Source of the DNA: Xiphydria camelus
Taxonomy: Eukaryota; Arthropoda; Insecta; Hymenoptera; Xiphydriidae
Reading direction: 5' to 3'
DNA: 64,000 bases
Assembly: GCA_963678675.1 (NCBI GenBank)
Contig: OY783201.1
Span: forward strand, 19,275,769-19,339,768
Notes under the pieces: generated by a model
Told to the model about the DNA's origin: nothing
Database searches by the model: none
The model's input: only the letters and a program-made list of their open reading frames with translations
Shown: piece by piece, positions 9,885 to 21,647 of the stretch
How positions within the stretch are numbered: position 1 is the stretch's first letter
Layout: each line of letters begins with the position of its first letter
Translations under genes and position numbers: made by a program

Positions 9885-10121
9885 TGTAAAGAATGTTCTA
9901 CGCCTCGCATTATCTACGATGCACTATGCTCTATCACCCGACATTGCTCCTTGTACTCACAGTCACACGGCTCCACTTTTTAGTAAGATTCCTAGATCCT
10001 AAGCAAATAATGTAAAAATATAAAAAGCCAAATAAAATGTAGGCAGCCCCATTCCTGGGTCTACCATCTTGAAGTTAAGATATTCTGCGTTTATTATATC
10101 CAAGTGTCCGTGGACGTAACA
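9885..10121 (+). repeat. gypsy-A 5' LTR and primer-binding region
   Basis: It starts TGTAAAGAATG and ends CGTGGACGTAACA. A TATA-like AATATAAAAAG lies near 10017 and an AATAAA signal near 10030, as expected for promoter and polyadenylation site. Immediately downstream the leader reads AAATTGGTGGCAGCGG, with the TGG of a primer-binding site four bases after the LTR; the priming tRNA was not identified. Confidence 0.85.
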
Positions 10122-11545
10122 AAATTGGTGGCAGCGGTGCGGGATTCGTAACCAAGCTATTGGATTGAATCTCATCAAACTCACGACCATCGGACCAGTG
10201 GTACATATTATACAGGGTGTTCATTTTAAAACTTACCACCCACGTTATCTGCGTAAAGAGACATATTTCTTAAAATCGCCGAGACACGTCAACAAAATTA
10301 TTGAGGGGGAACATTTTTTATAAAAATTCGACGCCCCCCCCCCCTCAACCACCTGACTCCGGGGGCGGTAACCCCAATATTCTTAAATGGAACAGGGGGT
10401 CGAGTGATACCTCATTTTAAAGGGCTTTTAATTGTGTACATTTTGACGTCCTACTTTTCAAATTTGACGTTACCTTGCCCTTTTGAATGTTGAAATTCAA
10501 GATTTTAAATAATAGTACTTTTTATTTTTCAAAAGAAAACTAAGAGTATATTTTCGTTGGCTAATTATTTTAATGAAACTAATAAATATTGTACATCTAC
10601 GTAATAACTAATTAACAAAAAAGTAAACAAATTAAATGTAAAAACTGAAACTTCTTTTGCAACAATAATTAGGACTAAAACATACGATGAACACAAAATG
10701 TTCCTAATTATTATTTAATGAACTGTTCGAAGTGTTCACCATTGACTTCTAGACAATAATACAGGCGCTGTTCAAATTCTTGACGAACATTTTCAAATGT
10801 CTCTCTTGTTATAGCCCTACACGTAGCTGTAATACGATTTCGTAATTCTTCATTTGTTTCGAGAACGCTTTTGTCAGTTGTCCGTGGAGACTCATTATTT
10901 GGATTATGACATTTTAAAACGAATTAGACATTTAGTCAAATATCAGTCACTGCCAATTTTGGATTTAGCATAAATAATATCTGTTCTTGCAGTTATTCGT
11001 TTTCGATTTAGACAATTTCTCTAGCAATGGTTTACTCTTTAGAAGAAAGAATAGAAATTGTATTTATTTATGGTGCAAATAATGAGTCTCCACAGACAAC
11101 TGCCACTGTTTTCAATGAGAGACACCCCGATAAAAATGTATCACACGTTTATGTGATGCAACTTATTCAAAAATTCAGAGCTACCGGGGCGGTAACCAAC
11201 TTAAAACGTGTTGGTCCAAGGGTTTTAGACGAAGCAACGCAAATTGAAGTTTTGGGACATTTCGCGGCGGATCCATCTACTTCAGTAAGAAAGGTTTCTG
11301 CTGTCACTCGTGTATCTGTTGGAGCAGTCCATAAGGTAACGCGGCTTCACAAATTCCATCCATATAAGATTCAAATTTTACAAGCATTAAATGAAGACGA
11401 TCCAGATCGTAGGATTCAGTTTTGTGAAGAAATGACACAGTTTATTAACAGAACTCAAAATCTGGTTCGAAGCATCTGCTTTTCAGACGAATGCACATTC
11501 TTTCTAAACGGAACTGTTAATAAACACAACTACCGCTATTGGAGT

Positions 11546-11803
11546 TGTTAAGCGTAGATAAACACCTCATTATCTCACTCCAAATGACCTATATAAACCG
11601 ACCCAAATAGCTAGAGCGGTAGTTCTGCTTCGAGAGTCCTCCTCTTCACAATACAACATACGTGCCATATTGTGACAGACTCATAGAAATAGTGATAATA
11701 TTGTACTTAGTAAAAGAAAGGAAATAAAGTAGCACTGACTATACTCAGGTATAGCCAGTGCCTCCGTTTTTAAAAAGTCAACTGAAACTATTTCCCCGTA
11801 ACA
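11546..11803 (+). repeat. gypsy-B 5' LTR and primer-binding region
   Basis: It starts TGTTAAGCGTAG and ends CCCCGTAACA. A TATA box CTATATAAAC is at 11589-11598 and AATAAAG near 11724. The sequence after the LTR is TTTTGGCGATCCTGCC, with the TGG of a primer-binding site three bases downstream. The leader up to gag contains two near-identical stretches (TGGGACGTCCTCCACA at about 11938 and 12001). Confidence 0.88.
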
Positions 11804-12327
11804 TTTTGGCGATCCTGCCAGGATAGTTCTCGCGATTTAGAAAGTTATTCCTTGGTACGAGCTACTGTTTAAGAACTAGCCACGACCGGGACCCTGAACT
11901 TTCTTAAATTCACATCGAGGCTATCCAATACGAACCCTGGGACGTCCTCCACAGCGAGACATCACCATTTAAAAAGGGACCAAGAAGACTTCAAAAATCC
12001 TGGGACGTCCTCCACAACGAGACATCACCATTTGCAAGCAACAAAGAAGACTTCAAAAATTTGTTTTCTATAACACAGCGGTAAGCATCCTACAAAATCG
12101 TGGAACCCAGCCCGCGAGCTCGGAACCTCGTCAATAAAAACCGACTGTGAACTTCTATGGCAACCAAGTTTGTAGCAACTTGCAAGGCATAAAAGTTATA
12201 AACTTGTCATACGCTGGCATTCGCGACGTATCGCGCACGGACAGAGACTCCAACGAGCGAAGAAACGGACAGCAGTGACACCGACGTAATAGAAAGAATC
12301 CAGAATCCCTATTACACGGCACCCAGC

Positions 12328-13689
12328 ATGTCAAGAGCGACATCACCTTCAAGACCTATCAATGACAACATGGCAAGCACTATGCTCGTACTGGAAAAAT
12401 TAGAAGGATTATCTATGAAAATCGAGAGGATAGAAAAAGGTGTAACAGGATTAGGAATAGAGAATGAGAGATCTCAAGAAATTAAAGACATTTGGAAACA
12501 TTTGAGGATCGACATTACGGAAGACGAAGCACCAATACTGCCTACGGCACTGACAGTACACAATCTCAGCAGGCCCGCAACAACACCTCAAACGCAGCGA
12601 AGGGAAAGGCAAAATGGATGGTCAACATCGGACTCGTCACCAGAACGAAGACGAGACGAAGTTACATCACAAGACACCGAACCACCCAAAAATGCAATCA
12701 AATACGTACGAGCACTCAAAGGGCACGACGATGTGGGAGTAGAATAATTTATTCGATCCTGCAAACGAGCATCCAGCACTTGTACGCGGCCTGACCGACT
12801 TCTAGATCTCATCATCAACGAAAAGATTACCGGAGAAGCCGAGCGCAGTATCCGTGGCCTCGAGATAAATAGTTACCGCGATCTATTCCAAGTACTTAGG
12901 GATAATGTATCGGCAGCCACGTCTTATGAATTGGCCCGCAGCAAGCTTATGTCTACCAAACAACTAAATGAGAACGTCCGTAGCTACGATAAGAGTTTCA
13001 TAGAACGCTATAATGACTTAAAATATACCATCCAAAACGAGGCTGACGAAGACACTTCCCGCACTGAAACACGATTAGCACTAAAAATAGAAGAAAGGAA
13101 TGTTGTCAAAACATATATCGGAGGATTGAGAGACGAAATATGTATGGCAGTCCGAGGTACACACCCAAAAACATTACGCGACGCGCGTATGGAAGCACTT
13201 GAAGTGGAAACTTTCCTACTCGAACGACGGCGTACCAATCCCTCTACACGACCCCCACTTCAACCAACATCAAACCGGTTCCAACCGCCGATAAAACGAC
13301 CTAATTACCCACCAAGATCGTTAAATGGAGCATGGCAACAACAGAGTCCCAAACAGCACGTAGACCAGGCGGAAAAGAACTTTCAAAAATTAGAAAGCAA
13401 GCCACTCTTCGATAGAATGAAATTATATTGTACACACTGTAAACAGAACGGACATTCGGAGAACCGATGCTATAAAAAACAGAATTTTCCACAGGGTCAA
13501 ATGCAAAAGAGACCGCCTCAGAGAGTAAACAATATTCAAGAGGAAACTTTGGAAGAAACGGAATGCTACCAAGAACAGTACGAAGCGACCGAATCCTTAG
13601 TACAGGAGGAAGATTATGGCACTGCATATGGAAGCCAGGAGGAACTGTTAGACCAGGACGATACCTCGTCGACTCAGGAGCCTCAATAA
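12328..13689 (+). pseudogene. gypsy-B Gag with one in-frame stop
   Basis: One reading frame runs from ATG 12328 to TAA 13687. It is broken only by TAA at 12745-12747, where the neighbouring sequence (DDVGVE, then FIRSCKRA) continues the usual errantivirus capsid. The C-terminal part has one zinc knuckle (CTHCKQNGHSENRC near 13428-13470), which packages genomic RNA. The last 127 nt overlap pol. The stop is a single-base change, so the protein was otherwise complete at about 453 residues. The element must have been mobilised by intact copies elsewhere, or the stop arose after insertion. Confidence 0.8.
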
Positions 13690-16600
13690 ATCTAATTAAA
13701 GAAAAAATGATTAAACAAGAGCACCTTCCAAAAGCCCAACCAAAGGAAAGAAAATTCACAATGGGAAACGAGATTCACACCACGCACGAAATAATTTTAT
13801 GCCACCAGGGGTATCCGCAAGACTTCTCCATAGTACCCGATGACTTTCCACTAGAAGAGGAAGCCCTAATCGGAAAACCCTTCTTGAAACAATACAACTT
13901 TGCGTTGACCAATGATGCTCTTACCCTCAACGAATACACACATAAACTCCACGATACAGGATATTCAGTACCATCAAGGACTCATCAAATATTACATATC
14001 ACGACGACACAAAAGAAAGGATGTACAATCATCTCAGGACACGACATTATACCTGAAGGATTATACAGAGTAAAAAATCATAGAGTATATGTACCATTGC
14101 ACAACCACGATAACAGGATACTACATATAAAGCAAGAAGACATCCATATGGAGCCAGCGTCCGTAAAAACAACACAACAACAAACAAAAGAAGACCTAGA
14201 GAGGATAACGAAACTAATGGAAAATACCCGACTCACGCATGTGGAAGAACAAATAAAGGGCCCACTTGCTCAAATCATATCACGGTATAACGACATCTTC
14301 AGTCTACCAGGCGACCCACTACCCTGCTCACCTGATACCGAACACACGATCAGAGTCAAAGATAATAAACCCATCAATCAAGCCAGCTATCGACCACCTG
14401 AGATACATAAACAAGAAATAAGTAGACAGATGAACGAAATGTTCGATAAAGGCATAATTAGGGAATCGAAATCACCCTACAACTCACCTGTATGGGTAGT
14501 ACCCAAGAAAGCCGATGCATCTGGGAAGAAGAAATGGAGAATAGTAATAGACTTCCGTAAATTAAATGAAAAAACAGATCAAGACGCTTACCCTCTACCC
14601 ATAATTGACGACATTTTAGACCACTTAGGTAAAGCTAAATACTTTTCGGCATTCGATCTAAGCTCGGGATTCCATCAAATACCGATGGAAGAAGAAAGCA
14701 AACAGTATACGGCATTCTCCACGCCGGACGGGCACTTCGAATACAACCGTATGCCATTCGGATTAAAGAACGCACCTGCAACGTTCCAACGAATGATGGG
14801 CACAGCCCTAAGAGGATTAGTCGGAAAAACCTGCTTTGTATACCTTGACGACATCGTGGTATTTGGATCAACACTAAAACAACATCACGAGAACCTAGAA
14901 ATTTTATTTGAAAGATTAAGACAAGTAGGACTCAAACTTCAACCCGATAAATGTGAATACCTTAGACCAGAACTTGAGTACCTAGGACATCTGATCACCA
15001 AAGACGGAGTAAAACCAAACCCGAAAAAAATAGAAGCGGTCAAAAACTTCAAAACACCAACAACGGTAACAGAGGTAAAAGGATTCTTGGGACTCACAGG
15101 ATATTACAGGAAATTCATTAAAGGTTTCTCAACTATCAGTAAACCTTTAACAATGTTAACAAAAAAAGACACACCCTTCGCTTGGAACGAAAAAACAGAA
15201 AAGGCTTTCAGGACACTGATTGATGCTCTATGCAGTTCACCAGTACTCCGATATCCGGACTACTCAAAAAAATTCACACTAACAACGGATGCATCAAATG
15301 TGGGACTTGGAGCAGTACTCTCCCAGGAAGGACACCCGTGCTGCTACATATCAAGAACCCTGAATAAAGCCGAACAAAATTATACCACATCAGAAAAAGA
15401 ACTGTTAGCCATTGTCTGGGCAGTTAAAAGACTCAGACAATACTTGCTAGGACGAACGTTCGACATCAAAACTGACCATAAGGCTTTAATATGGCTTTTC
15501 AACATCAAAGACCCGTCATCCAGATTAATGAGATGGAGATTAAAATTAGAGGAGTATGACTTCCGGATTGATTACATGAAAGGGAAAGAAAACTGTGCGG
15601 CAGACGCCCTCTCAAGAATATTCATTACCAGAGATTTGTTACAAGAGGCGCTCGATGGAATCAATCTAGAAATGTCGGAAGAAACAATTGTCACACCCGA
15701 ACAACTTTACGCGGATTACACTGTATGGTGCCTCATGGGAGACCACACGAGCAAAATAAAAACCCTACTCAACACAAACAAAGGCACGTGGATCAAAATC
15801 AGGAAATACACCAACGATAACGATGAGGCGGGATCAGTGGAACTAGGACCCTACGATGAGAAGAAATGGTTGAACGAAATCTACCTAGGAGTAGAATTCT
15901 TTAAGGAATCTAAACGGGAATCAAGATTCGTCTTCTCGGACGCAACCCTATCCACGTATGAAGTGGAAACCCTCACCGACATGCTAAATTTCTTGGCCAA
16001 CAGAAACAACGCGACAATACGCATTTGCCACAAACCTAAAGAACTAACGGAAGAAGAAAAAAAGGCAATACTCCATGAAAACCATGGAGGATCCCTGACA
16101 CACCACTTAGGAGAAAACCGATCAATAGCGAGACTTAAAGAGAAATATGAGTGGAAGGGAATGGAACAGGAAATGATACGATTTATTCAAAACTGTATCA
16201 CCTGCCAACAAGCAAAGCTTACCCGCATTCGACCAAAAGCACCGGCAGTGATCACAGATACCCCAAGAGAAGCCAACGAGAAAATAGCCATGGATATTTT
16301 TGGTCCCTTACCTAAGACCACGAAGGGACATCGATTTCTATTAACCATTCAAGATACCTTCACCAAATACCTGATAATGGTACCTTTAAAACAAACCACT
16401 GCAGAAGATATCGCCAATGCCCTCATCCAACACTACATCTATACATTCGGAACACCCAAGAACATCCTCACGGACCAAGGACAGAACTTTCTGTCTAACG
16501 TCATGCAAGAGTTCGAACGAAGCCTAGGGATAACACCCATCAGAACCACGGCTTATCATCCGCAATCCAACGGAGCCTTGGAAAGGACGCACGCTGTAAT

Positions 16601-17180
16601 AAAGGATCTAATCAGAACGTCACTCACCCCAGAAGAGAGAAATCAACATTGGGATGAAAGCGTTCAAACCATTGGTTTCGCCTATAACACCTCTCTCCAT
16701 GAAGGACACGGGCACACCCTCTTCGAGCTGACTTTCGGACGAAAGGCACGATTACCATCCTCAATCGACTCCACTAACAACCTCACGTATAACGAATTGA
16801 TAGAAAAATGGAAGAAACGGCATAATGAAACCCTCGAAAGAGCCCGAAGCAGACTTATCAAAGCCAAGGAAAAGGCGAAAGAACGACACGACAAAAATAT
16901 TTGTAGAACGCAACCCATCTACCAAGTCAGAGAAGAAGTATGGGTAACGGACGGAACACGGAGACGAAAACTTGACGACGACTGGGACGGACCGTACAAA
17001 ATCGTTAACCTATTCGATAATAATAACCTAGAAATTGATAAAAACGGCCAAATAATCAGGATCCACATTGACAGAACTCAACCCTGTTACAGAAATGAGA
17101 CAGCTTCTATTCATATGGATGATGACGACAGTAATACCTCACCGGACGTTAACAACTGTGACAATACAACCACTCAATGA
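13563..17180 (+). CDS. pol: gypsy-B Pol polyprotein (protease, RT, RNase H, integrase)
   Basis: The open frame is 1,205 codons in the -1 frame relative to Gag, with a 127-nt overlap, so expression is expected by -1 ribosomal frameshifting rather than from the first ATG. Domains in order: aspartic protease (VDSGAS, near residue 37); reverse transcriptase with VYLDD near residues 425-429; RNase H (TTDASNVGLGAVLSQ near 575 and TDHKALIW); integrase HHCC zinc site (about 838-885, CITCQQAK); integrase core D, D and E (AMDIFGP near 909, TDQGQNF near 970, ALERTH near 1006). All catalytic residues I can check are present. The 3' end overlaps the env start. Confidence 0.9.
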   Translation: MLPRTVRSDRILSTGGRLWHCIWKPGGTVRPGRYLVDSGASINLIKEKMIKQEHLPKAQPKERKFTMGNEIHTTHEIILCHQGYPQDFSIVPDDFPLEEEALIGKPFLKQYNFALTNDALTLNEYTHKLHDTGYSVPSRTHQILHITTTQKKGCTIISGHDIIPEGLYRVKNHRVYVPLHNHDNRILHIKQEDIHMEPASVKTTQQQTKEDLERITKLMENTRLTHVEEQIKGPLAQIISRYNDIFSLPGDPLPCSPDTEHTIRVKDNKPINQASYRPPEIHKQEISRQMNEMFDKGIIRESKSPYNSPVWVVPKKADASGKKKWRIVIDFRKLNEKTDQDAYPLPIIDDILDHLGKAKYFSAFDLSSGFHQIPMEEESKQYTAFSTPDGHFEYNRMPFGLKNAPATFQRMMGTALRGLVGKTCFVYLDDIVVFGSTLKQHHENLEILFERLRQVGLKLQPDKCEYLRPELEYLGHLITKDGVKPNPKKIEAVKNFKTPTTVTEVKGFLGLTGYYRKFIKGFSTISKPLTMLTKKDTPFAWNEKTEKAFRTLIDALCSSPVLRYPDYSKKFTLTTDASNVGLGAVLSQEGHPCCYISRTLNKAEQNYTTSEKELLAIVWAVKRLRQYLLGRTFDIKTDHKALIWLFNIKDPSSRLMRWRLKLEEYDFRIDYMKGKENCAADALSRIFITRDLLQEALDGINLEMSEETIVTPEQLYADYTVWCLMGDHTSKIKTLLNTNKGTWIKIRKYTNDNDEAGSVELGPYDEKKWLNEIYLGVEFFKESKRESRFVFSDATLSTYEVETLTDMLNFLANRNNATIRICHKPKELTEEEKKAILHENHGGSLTHHLGENRSIARLKEKYEWKGMEQEMIRFIQNCITCQQAKLTRIRPKAPAVITDTPREANEKIAMDIFGPLPKTTKGHRFLLTIQDTFTKYLIMVPLKQTTAEDIANALIQHYIYTFGTPKNILTDQGQNFLSNVMQEFERSLGITPIRTTAYHPQSNGALERTHAVIKDLIRTSLTPEERNQHWDESVQTIGFAYNTSLHEGHGHTLFELTFGRKARLPSSIDSTNNLTYNELIEKWKKRHNETLERARSRLIKAKEKAKERHDKNICRTQPIYQVREEVWVTDGTRRRKLDDDWDGPYKIVNLFDNNNLEIDKNGQIIRIHIDRTQPCYRNETASIHMDDDDSNTSPDVNNCDNTTTQ

Positions 17181-17246
17181 CACTACGTCCTTTCTTGAAG
17201 ACTTTGGAAAAACAAAATTATATCACACCACATGGAGAATTACACT

Positions 17247-19622
17247 GGGGAACAGCTGTTTTGGTGCCGAGGGTTTTTGAACTGATTCTATATCAGTTTG
17301 ATGTCCTGAATTCAAATATCGTATTCATTTTTCCCTATCAGCTCCAGTTTTTAAGATATACAATTTTAGAGAAATATGAGTTCTATGATTTTAACTCAAA
17401 TCTCAAGTGTAATAAACAAAAGTAGATTCGAATTTTTTATTTTATTTATACCAAATACAATCTTAAGTCAAACTTACAAACAAAAAAAAACATTAAAGAA
17501 ATCAAATATAGTCACTCGACACTTCTAAAACTTCTTTTCCGCGACATTCTTGAATGTTTTTTCAAACAGTCCCTCTTTAAACTCCAGCAGTAATCTGCCA
17601 TCATGTGGATGTTCCATCTTCCTTGGTAGCGGTCCTCCATAATTTTAATATCTTGGTGAAATCTTTCACCTTGTTCCTCACTCATGTCTCCTAAATTTTC
17701 TGGAAACCGGTCCAAGTGGCTGTCTAGATAGTGTACTTTTATACTCATATTGCACCCTAATGATTTAAAGCTGTTCAGCATCTTGTTAACAATTTCAACA
17801 TAGTTTTCAGCTTTATGTTTGCCTAGAAAATTTTCTACAACTGCAACAAATGATGTCCAAGCTTCTCGTTCAACTTCATTCATTGAATGTATGAAGGCAG
17901 GATCTTTAATTAATTGTCTTATTTGTCAAATATCCCTGCTTTGAGTTTTTCTGTGCTCAACTGAGGCATTTTTACCCCTATATATTCAAAACAAGGCCCA
18001 TCCTTATCAAGAGCTTTTACAAATTGCTTCATTAAGCCCAACTTTATGTGTAACGGAGGAAGAATGATTTTTTCTCTTTCAACCAAAGCGTCGTTAATGA
18101 CATTCTTTTCCCCAACGTCCATGTCTTCTCTCAGAGGCCAATCTTTTCTAACCCAGTGGTGTGTTTTGTCCCTACTATCCCAAAGGCACAAGAAACACGG
18201 ATATTTTGTATAACCACTTTGCTGCCCAAGAAGAAAGTTCACCATTTTTAAGTCTACACATATCAACCATTGATGTTCGTGATACTTTATCTTCTGCAAG
18301 ACTAAATCTATTGTGTTATATTCTTCTTTCAGTTTCGTTGAGTGAGCTATCGGTATTGAACCATATTTATTCCCATTATGTAGAAGGACACATTTTAAAC
18401 TTCGCTTTGAACTGTCAATAAATAGGCGCCAATCATCTGGAATATATTCAGAAAGTCCCATTTCTTTCATGAGTCCCCTAATTTCGTGACAAAATACAAG
18501 ATTGTCTTCTTGAGAAAAGAATGGTAGCAGATCTTTTTCTCTTGTACGGTAAAAGGTAATTTTGGTTCCTTGTTCCAGTAAATTTTTGTCGTTTAACCTA
18601 GAAGCCAGTACTTCAGCAGCTTTTTTCGATAAATTGAGATCCCTGGTGAGATCATTTAATTCGTTTTGATTGAAGCGTTGAGGAACTGAAGACGTCCCCT
18701 CATAGTCACTGTTAGTTTCATTAGCATCGGAAGAGCGATCAGAGGGACAATGTTCGTTATCAGAGATATCTGGTAGCTCATGAAATGTTGGAATCGGTAT
18801 TTCATCTGAGTGCGGGATAGGGCATATTGCCGAGTCTAAATTGGGATAGGTCCATTTATGGCGGTTATTTCGATTGATTCCATTAATATTTGCTAAACAG
18901 AAATAGCAATCATCGAAGTGGTTTTTTGGTTCTCTCCAAACCATTGGTACGCCGAATTTCAAACATTTTCTTTTGCCGGTAGTCCACTGCCGTAATTGCT
19001 CTGTGCAAGTTTTACATACGAGATGCGGGGCCCACGTTTTGTCCTGATCACCAAGCTTAACTCCAAAGTATGCCAAATATGCTTGCTTCACAAAGTCAGT
19101 AATAGCTCGTCTGTTTTGTTGGAACATGTATTCTCCGCATATATAACAAAACACATCAGGTTGATTGACACAACTTCTTCTTGAACTGGACGCTGAACTC
19201 ATTTTAATTCTGTTCAATAACACAACACTCTTTTCTTAACAGAAAATAACACGCCGAATTCGATCTACTCTCTTTAGCAAGAAGGCACAAACTGACGAGA
19301 CTTACCTGAGTTAGGGGTATAAAAGGGTCAGTTCAGGTACCTGGGAGGCAATGTTTCCACTATTTATAGATTTACCTGGAATTTACTCATTTACAGACTG
19401 ACAATAAAACAATTGCACCCACATTAATGATTATAAAATAATTTTAGAACTCTCAGAAACCAATAAACTGCATAGAAACCAGATATGTAGATAAATTTAT
19501 GTATCTAAAAAAGTAGAGCTGATAGAGAAAAACGGATTGCACCTATAGATTTAGCTTCCCAAATATAGTTAAAATGAAGTCTAAAATCCCAGGCACCAAA
19601 AAAAATTTTTTTTTTGTTCCCC
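17247..19622 (-). mobile_element. DNA element nested in gypsy-B env (superfamily not assigned)
   Basis: The left end reads GGGGAACA, then TTTTGGTGCCGAGGG. The right end is its inverted counterpart CCCAGGCACCAAAA, then TGTTCCCC. A 3-bp CTG at both borders is a candidate target duplication, but the exact border is uncertain by a few bases. The element is about 2.4 kb with one minus-strand gene and AATAAA near 17410. It was the last arrival in this stack: host MULE, gypsy-A, mariner, gypsy-B, then this element. Confidence 0.65.
17512..19202 (-). pseudogene. transposon-encoded protein of a widespread arthropod family, function unknown
   Basis: Two minus-strand stretches form one gene: 19202-17919 and 17883-17512, joined through a frame change near 17925. 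The N-terminus has cysteine pairs (CYICGEY, CKTC, CYFCL), probably a zinc-binding head. The centre has KITFYRTREKDLLPFF, the motif FIDSSKRSLKCVLLHNGN and FLCLWDSRDKTHHW. The end has MSEEQGERFHQDIKIMEDRY, then YQGRWNIHMMADYCW. I know this block pattern from many repeated genes in spiders and insects, but I cannot name its superfamily or catalytic residues. The single frameshift makes this copy defective. Confidence 0.6.
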
Positions 19623-21389
19623 TGTGTTATCGGTAATGTCAACTTCGATGACTTTAAAATAAGATACGCGCAACTTTGGAAAATGAACGGAGACGCAGCG
19701 AACGCCTGCAAAACGAACTGCAACGAGGGCACCGAAATATCACTCATGCGCACCCGACTGACACGCACCTTTAACAACCTCCAATTATTGGACCACCTCA
19801 CCAGTGGGAGACGCACCAAGCGAGGACTACTCAATATAGTAGGAACCATATCGAAAACATTATTCGGTACCCTGTCCAATGATGATTTGGATCACATCAA
19901 CACAGAAATCGATAAGCTTTACGATACAACCAATACGTTAGGTCAAGGTATTTCCAATCAAACTAAAATAATTAAAATTTTACTAAATAATGCTAAACAC
20001 GATATAGACGCACTAGGCAAACAAGGAGAATCTTATCTAAAATTGGTGGACAAGGCCACTAGTAGAATTAATAATAATTCAATGGATATTCATATAGCTA
20101 ACCACTTAGCGATCAGTGGATTTTTGCTAGCCGACCTTTCGGAAGATATAAATACGATCTTAAACGCAATCAGCGACGCTAAATACGGGATAATCCACCC
20201 ACAAGTGTTTGCCCCGTCAAACCTTGTCGATGGACTAAAAACTCTCGAAAAATGCAACAACATGCCATATAGTATAGAAAGCAATGTCCAAAATTATCAC
20301 GACATCATTAGCATGTCTAAAGTCAACATAGCTCTCTCGAAAGATCGACTAACGTATATAATTGATGTGCCTGTATGGGAGCAGGACACGTTTGAAACCA
20401 AACACGTAATCCCTATACCTAGAAAGCAGGCAGGAGTCTTCACCGCAATTATCCCGGAATCACAATACTTACTTATTAACCAAGCCCACATCACATATGT
20501 ACCCACCACCGACGGAGACCTAAGAAAATGCTTACGATCAAGAGACCTAAGAGTTTGCAAGAGGCAACAGCCTTCCTTCCTATTAGCCGAAATGGAATCC
20601 TGCGATACGCAAATACTTAGCAGAAAAATTAAAGCCATGACACATCCTAAATGTAAAACAGCACTGTTCTCAATCCAGGAACTTACATATATACAACTCG
20701 AAAGCGACCAGGGATACCTGATATTCCCCCAAGGCGAACAATTCCTAGATATATTGTGCGAAAATAAAGTGGAAATAACAAAAGTCGACGTACCTAGTTG
20801 GGTAAAATCAGACACAGACTGCACTATTAACACGAATGGAGCTATGCTAAAGTTAGCCCCTCTAAAGAACATTACCATGAACTTACAATTCCATAAGAAT
20901 TACACAATTCCGATTAACGATTCTGAACTAGCACTAGCAAAAGACTTACTTACACCAGTACAACACCACCTAGATACCAACGAACTCAGAGAACTGGAAC
21001 TGAACCTAGATGACATACAAAATAAGATCGAGCTTACGAATCGACAACATAGAACTAAGACTTGGACAGCGAATGCCACTAGCATATTAACTTATATCGG
21101 ATACAGTTCGATAGCCATTATAATACTATGGATAATTAACAAAATAGGGCTTTTTGATTGTGTAAAAAACTTATCGCCATGTAAATTATGTATTAATATA
21201 GCCTGTAACAAATTTACTAACCGACCTCGAGAAAGCGACTACCGAGTGGAATACCGACCCACCGTTGAAAGTGAACCCACTGCGCCACCACCATACGTCC
21301 AACCGACAGACCCATTAATCCGACCGGTTAAAGGAATAAGGGTCCGCAAGTGAGAACTTCCAGGAGAAAGTTCAATCTACTCCGGGGGG

Positions 21390-21647
21390 TGTTAAGCGTA
21401 GATAAACACCTCATTATCTCACTCCAAATGACCTATATAAACCGACCCAAATAGCTAGAGCGGTAGTTCTGCTTCGAGAGTCCTCCTCTTCACAATACAA
21501 CATACGTGCCATATTGTGACAGACTCATAGAAATAGTGATAATATTGTACTTAGTAAAAGAAAGGAAATAAAGTAGCACTGACTATACTCAGGTATAGCC
21601 AGTGCCTCCGTTTTTAAAAAGTCAACTGAAACTATTTCCCCGTAACA
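21390..21647 (+). repeat. gypsy-B 3' LTR
   Basis: It reads the same as 11546-11803 by eye, with no difference found. It is preceded by the purine-rich CTCCGGGGGG and followed by the TSD GGAGT, after which the mariner transposase frame resumes. Confidence 0.9.

Larger units (their letters stand above)
17095..21353 (+). pseudogene. env: gypsy-B envelope (F-type fusion protein), split by a DNA element
   Basis: Errantivirus-type Env with an N-terminal hydrophobic leader from ATG 17095 (MRQLLFIWMM). It is interrupted after about 50 codons at 17247 and resumes near 19623. The second part has a furin-like site followed by a fusion-peptide-like segment (RRTKR, then GLLNIVGTISKTLFG, near 19812-19860) and a long helical region. 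A transmembrane segment (SIAIIILWIINKIG, about 21105-21150) and a short cytoplasmic tail end at 21353. This class mediates membrane fusion in insect retroviruses and is related to baculovirus F proteins. The break inactivates it. Confidence 0.85.
11546..21647 (+). mobile_element. gypsy-B: env-bearing errantivirus-type LTR retrotransposon
   Basis: LTRs of 258 bp at 11546-11803 and 21390-21647 look identical and are flanked by the TSD GGAGT (11541-11545 and 21648-21652). The order is gag, pol (in a frame shifted by -1), env. A polypurine tract ending CCGGGGGG precedes the 3' LTR. A DNA element interrupts env, and gag has one stop. Pol is open throughout. Identity of the LTRs marks this as one of the youngest insertions. 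Confidence 0.9.
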
